Below, one piece after another: positions 59,109-64,000 of a stretch of 64,000 bases of DNA. The translations under genes and the position numbers were made by a program. Position 1 is the stretch's first letter. The number at the start of each line of letters is the position of its first letter. A model generated the notes under the pieces. It saw only the letters and a program-made list of their open reading frames with translations, had not been told where the DNA came from and did no database searches. Source of the DNA: Ampelomyces quisqualis (taxonomy: Eukaryota > Ascomycota > Dothideomycetes > Pleosporales > Phaeosphaeriaceae); contig JAGTXZ010000003.1 of NCBI GenBank assembly GCA_018398575.1, forward strand, positions 620,001 through 684,000, read 5' to 3'.

Positions 59109-60056
59109 ATGCTTTTTAAGGTTAAAACTAATAGAGAAAGCCTTCTCCTGCTGCTCGTTAACTGCGCTCTGTCTTCTAAGCTTATAGAAGAGAGTAGATG
59201 TATACTAGCTATCTAGTTTAACTTCTTTAACATAAAGACTAATAGAATCTTAGTTAAGGATTACTTTTACTTAGGTATAGGCTGCAACTTTCTTAAAGAC
59301 AACTTAGCTACACTTATTCTATATTATAGTTAGTCTACTTGCACCTACCTAGACTCTAGCTAGTATAACATTTAGCCTTGCAGCTGTTGCGCAAAGGGTA
59401 ATTGCAAATACGCTTTTAGTAAGTATTATAGTATTGTCTATAATAGCAAGCAGCTGCTCTATAGTACTTGCACTAACTACTTCTATAATATAGGCTTTTA
59501 GGCTTATTCTTACATAGGTAAGTTACTAAGTCTTGTTTAGAAACTCTTTTTTCTAGAACCTTATTTGGAATTGCGCTAACATTGTAGTAACTTAGGTAAT
59601 TTAAAGTAATCTGTAGATTAAAATAGCCTAGACGCTTACAATATCCTGCTAACGCTGCCTATTCTTGCTGCATAGAGTATTAAGAAATATACGTTTTACT
59701 CTTAGTTTCTTGTTTTAACCTGCTAGGCTACTATAAGGTTTAATTAGAGTTTGTTTGTTTAGGGTAGGCTGCTGCATAATACAGCTAATAATAAGAGCTA
59801 TTATAGTAGAGGGTCTTGCGTAACTAAAGAGTTGCTAGAGCTCTCTAATAATAACAACTCTAATTTTAATCCTAGTTAGGCTGTTAAACCAGATTCTGAA
59901 TCTAGGTCTAAAGATAAGGCTAGCAAGTCTATAGATACTGCTACTAAGAATAATGTTAATAATAGGGATAAGATAGAGGTTAATGTTAATGTACCTGTTA
60001 ACGCTAGCAATAATGCTACTGCTTCTTCTAAAGCTTTAGTATATTTAGAAGTTTAG
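59109..60056 (+). pseudogene. antisense ORF-B of Gy-D copy 2 (Cys cluster, one intron)
   Basis: Start ATG at 59109 (MLFKVKTNRESLLLLLVNCA); one long frame follows with a single TAG before the Cys cluster at about 59375-59500. The cluster reads PCSCCAKGNCKYAFSKYY, then STCTNYFYNIGFQAYSY. The order CxxC-A-K-G, about 20 residues, then CTN(C)-x(n)-(C)S resembles fungal DUF3716-type domains (CxxC...G...CANC...CS), with two Cys apparently mutated to Tyr; I offer this as tentative. An intron at 59518-59595 (GTAAGT, CTAAC, TTAG; 78 bp) keeps phase into exon 2 (SLDAYNILLTLPILAA). The end is Ser/Asn/Lys/Val-rich, with stop TAG 60054-60056. Antisense to Gy-D pol; function unknown. Confidence 0.62.
59518..59595 (+). 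other. intron of ORF-B
   Basis: 78 bp, donor GTAAGT, CTAAC at 59576-59580, acceptor CTTAG. The same 78 bp intron is at 48552-48629 in copy 1. Splicing joins phase 1 to phase 1 without a stop at the junction. Confidence 0.62.
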
Positions 60057-60289
60057 GCTTATATACCTTGTAGCGTAGCGCTAATATAGCTTCTAAATAG
60101 TAAATGTATAGGCTTATTTTAATAGTATTGCTTTTAATAGCTAGCAGGATTATTGTAAACTGCGTCTATTATATACTTTTCTATGCTATCTATTTTTATT
60201 CTTGTAGGTGCTTTAAAGCTATTTTAACAACTTTGTATTTAGATCTGTTAAAGTTTAAGTTTTTAACAATGCGCACTCTAACAGCTGTT

Positions 60290-63200
60290 TAGCGCGTCTA
60301 CGCTAATTGTTCTAAATCTAAATTTTTATCCTTATCTACTTTAGTAGCATTCTTAAGCCTCTTAGAACACTAGCGCGCTACTAATTCTCCTACTAGTTGT
60401 AGGATGTCCTGCCTATAGCTAGAGAGCGCCTAGTCTTTAGTCTTGTTAGTAGATAGGTTCTTGTTAATAAGCTTTAGTTCTATTTTAGTGCGCTAATAGA
60501 ACTTCTTTAACCTATTGCCTAGCGTGTAGCTTTAAAACAGTGCTTTATTAAGCTCCTTAAGGTTGTACTACCCCTTCTCTCTAACTTTATATATTTTAAA
60601 TAGCCTCTGCTACTTTAAAAGGAACTTGCTAAGCACTAATTAGTTATTGTTGTAGTAGGAATCCTTAAGTAGAACTAAGTCGCCAACCCTTAGTTTGTCT
60701 GCTCTAGTAACCCTGTTCTTATTAAAGTAGTTCTTGTTATTGTTTCTTAGTCAGACTGTTCTAGCAATAGACTCTTGCAACCTAATATCTTTCTTTTTAA
60801 ATTAGCAAGCCTTTATAGCTAAGAGCAAAGCAGTATCAGTTACTTCTTTCTAGAGCAGGGTTTGCTAAGTTAGTATACACAATTTAATAGGTAGTACGTA
60901 CTTGCAACTACATATAAAAAACGCTAAGGTTTCTCTAGTTACACGCTTAACACTAGTCTAATTAGCCTATAGAACGCAGTCTAAGTAGTTAATCTATATC
61001 CTGCTAAGCTTCTTTAAGGCATCTACTATTAGCGCGTGTCCTTGTTTAATTAAGCCTTAACTCTGTAAATAATAGGCGCTAGCTACTACTCTATAGATTC
61101 TAAATTGCTATTGCAAGTTAATTAGTAGATGCTTGTTTTCAGGGCTTCTATTAACTAAAATTTTAAGTAGTAGGCCCTATTAGTAGAAGACTTTTTATTC
61201 TAGAAACTTAACAATAGATGCTAAGTCTGCGTTTAATAGGGCTTTAGCTTTAGCCTACTGCGTTGTAGTGCATTAGGCTACTATAAGGAACTTCTTGCTT
61301 CTAGCAGAAGGCATATAGACTACGTCTATAGATATCTAGCTAAAGAGCATTATTAGAGAGGTTGTTAGCTAAAGTTTCTCTTAAACTGTTGCTAAGGCGT
61401 GTACTTAACACTCTAAGCATAACTTAACGTAGGATTTAACATCCTTATATTATCCTTTCTAATAATAACGCGCCTATACCTTACGCTATGTGCCTTCTTT
61501 CCCCTAGTAGCCTAATTTATTGTGCATAGCTTTAATAATAGCTAAACGTTTGTTAGGTTTGTCTATAATTTGCTGTAGTAGGCGCCCTCTAGTTAGTATT
61601 AAGAACAGGTGCCTCTCTCTTACTATTAATTTAAGTGCTTTTCTTGTAAACTTTTTTATCTTAGCTCTTAAAAGACTATTAGGCTAACAGCAGAATAGAA
61701 TCTAATAAGCCTAAGCCTAAGACTCTTTGCTATAGGCTTTATCTAGTAAGTTTTTTTCAAAACTAACGTTAGCCTTATATACTCTATAACGTAGATCGCA
61801 TACGCGCAGCTGTAGGGCAATAGTAAGCTGTACTAAATTTAAATAAGTATTAATAAAATCTTTAATATCCTTCTCTAGCTTATTAGGTAGCTTCTATTCT
61901 AACTTCTTAGGTCTTCTTAAAAGGGCGTTAGCTACTACGTTTTTCTTGCCTTTAATATAGACTATATTAAATTTCTATATGTTAAGAAGTGCTAGCTACT
62001 ACGTAACAAGAGCTCCTAGCAAGTTAGTTGCACTTTGCTAAAGCTGCGCAACTAGCGTCTTTGCGTCTGTTTCTATAATAAACTCTACCCTGTATAAGTA
62101 GGTCTAAAACTTCTTTAGTGCTAGGAGTAGAGCTTTACATTTGTGTTTTTCTAAGTTCTAGTTTTATTTAGATTTAGACTAAACTCTACTTTTGTACTAG
62201 ATAAGGTGCTAACAACTCTTTAGATCTAGCTGTATAAGAACTGCGCCCTAACTCTTTTTACTACTATTAACAGAAACAACAATTAGAAGTAACAGCTTGT
62301 TATAAGAGATAGAGACAAGTGCTAGCGTAGAGTATAGCGCGTGTTTTAATCTGTCTATTATGCCCTATTATTCTAAAGACTACTTAAAGAGCGCGTTCTT
62401 GCGTAGCAGGCAGAATAGCAGCTCTAAAATAATAGCAAAATACTTAATCTATACTCTGTAATACATATATATACTAATAAACATTTAAACGTCTTTCTAG
62501 TCTCTATAGAGTAGCTAGAAGAGGATTTTCTTAATTTTCTTGTAATTAGGATAGTAGCCAGCAGCGTTAACCTAATAACCTACTACAATTATAGACGCGT
62601 AGCAGAAATCTAATTTGTAACCTAATATTGTTGCTCCTGCGCGTTTAATGTCTGCTAACACAGTGTCTATATTGCAGAGGTACTCTGCAACATATTTTCT
62701 AATACCTAGTTTAATCTCTATTCTGTTATAGTAGCACTTTAGTCCCTTAATACAAACATTATCTAGGTAAGGTCTGCAGCGTTCTAGAATATAATCTTAG
62801 CATATCTTAGTTATAACGCGTACAAATTTAGTAACTAAATTTATTATACTTATAGGCAGAGTACACTAGCGCACTAGTCTAATAGGTGTATAGAACGCTG
62901 TTACGTTCTAAGAGTTCTTGTGTAACTCTACTTAGTTATATCCTAAGAAGAAGTTAAGTAAGCTTATAATTACGCAACTAGTAAAATCTTCTGCAAATTT
63001 GTCTAGATTAGGTAGTAGGTTTGCGTTATAAATTGTAACTTTGTTAATCTTTTGCGCGTTGTTAATAAGTTAATATCCTTTGTCTTTCTTAGCTACTAGA
63101 AACTATAGGTTTTAGTACTAGCTTCTACACAGTTTAAGAGCCCTTTAGTTAATACATTCCTGTACTATTTTAACTACTACGTCTCTAAGTTTTTAGGAGA

Positions 63201-64000
63201 TAGGGAATTAATTAGCTTGCTACGCCTTGTAAAGAATAGTGTTAATTTTAATTAGAGGTACTATCTTATAGCTAACTTATTCTAATTTGCTAAAGTCTTA
63301 GGCTAGGGCAGCTTCTTATAAGTACAGTAGCTCCTCTAGCATAGCTTGTTCTTGTAGGAGCAAGTCTAGAGAGATCTTTATCTTTAACAGGCGTTTAGGC
63401 GTAAGCCTTATACCTCTAGGGAACTTTGCGTATTATAGCTTAAAGTAGCTTAAGAATAGAGCGTTTTTCTTATTTAGTACTTGTTAAATACGCGCACGCT
63501 CTTTCTAATCTTTATACCTACTAATGTTCCTTAGAGTCTATTCTAAGTTGTCTACTAGCTAAACCTTTTAAGCTTTTTGCTTGTGCAAAGTGCTAATGTT
63601 AAAGAAAATATTGTTTAATTGTAGATTAGTTGTGCGCTTTAGCTAAATTATTATTACTTTAACAGGTAACTTTCTCTTACTAGTTGTTTTACTAAGCTCT
63701 TGCTCTTAGAAGCTCTTAGCACTAATATTAATCTTAAGACTCTAAGGGAGCTGTCTTATAACACTTGCTATAATATTTTAAGAGTAGTAGCCTACGCTAT
63801 TGCTAACAAGCATGTACATTCTATTGCTGTTACTAATAATAATAGATCTGTTAGGCCCTGCGCCTATAGTGCCTACACCTAGCTACTAGAAGAACTGTGT
63901 GTCTAAGAGAATAATTAGTGTTAAAGATTTCTGTTAGAGCTACTTTGTTACTAACTTTATTACTGGCTAATTCTTGCTTAAAGTATTAGAGTCTACTTAA
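60290..64000 (-). pseudogene. Gy-D copy 2 pol (integrase, RNase H, RT), incomplete
   Basis: The minus strand carries the pol C-terminus to RT, equivalent to 41085-37600 plus 47633-47865 of copy 1. The uninterrupted pol frame across about 60510-60540 is the empty site for Gy-E. The RT catalytic box YLDN lies at 62769-62758. RNase H is near 62330-61880 and integrase at about 61640-60480. The window ends before protease. Stops are TAG/TAA. Confidence 0.85.

Larger units (their letters stand above)
55580..64000 (-). mobile_element. Gy-D copy 2, reversed, runs out of the window
   Basis: This is the minus-strand copy of Gy-D. The 3' LTR lies at 55580-55765, then the complement of the polypurine tract (CTCTTCCCCTAATC-like), antisense ORF-A and ORF-B on the plus strand, then integrase, RNase H and RT in reverse up to the window end. 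It lacks the Gy-E insertion. It aligns inverted with 37600-52606 (minus Gy-E). Confidence 0.92.

Noticed and set aside
1..64000. Bacterial or organellar origin of the AT-rich DNA
   Set aside because: LTR retrotransposons with chromodomains, GT-AG introns, TATA boxes and context-specific C-to-T mutation fit a fungal nucleus; no ribosome binding sites or organelle genes appear.

Overview
The window is a transposon graveyard from a filamentous fungus, most likely an ascomycete (Pezizomycotina). I see no host gene, rRNA, tRNA or CRISPR array. It is AT-rich, and every recognisable protein is a retroelement Gag, protease, RT, RNase H, integrase or chromodomain relic riddled with TAG and TAA stops. 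TGA stops are almost absent. C is nearly always lost when it stands between a pyrimidine and a purine (YCR to YTR), while ACA, GCA, ACG and GCG survive. This is a RIP-like signature with a strict 5' context.

I give the element families working names. Gy-A to Gy-E are Ty3/gypsy LTR families, Co-A is a Ty1/copia family and FB is an 833-836 bp foldback MITE. Layout: Gy-A copy 1 on + (1-2453, plus a tandem LTR to 2844), a gag scrap (2845-3232), and a reversed Gy-A end (3233-3915). Then come unplaced sequence U (3916-4374), FB1 (4375-5210), and Gy-A copy 3 on -. That copy is split into pieces between 5213 and 52732 by nested insertions: Gy-B (5416-12324), Gy-C (15765-24166, itself holding FB2) and Gy-D copy 1 (24326-52606). 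Gy-D copy 1 holds FB3, FB4, Co-A copy 1 (28414-35957) and Gy-E (41086-47627). To the right lie a second U copy, a truncated Co-A copy 2 (53142-55561), an 18 bp Gy-B LTR stub, and Gy-D copy 2 on - (55580 to window end). Gy-D copy 2 forms an inverted repeat of about 8.4 kb with Gy-D copy 1. Matching target-site duplications confirm most insertions (AGAGT, ATAGC, ACGT, AAACG, GGTAA; TA, TT or AA for FB).

The most unusual point is shared architecture. In every LTR family where the region between pol and the 3' LTR is present, that region carries a reading frame on the strand opposite to gag-pol. Most of these frames have a short cysteine cluster (CxxC pairs), and two in Gy-D contain an intron that is required to keep frame. 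Five gypsy families and one copia family show it. Four of the gypsy families also end pol with a chromodomain. I infer a conserved antisense accessory protein, possibly zinc-binding, of unknown function. All copies here look dead.
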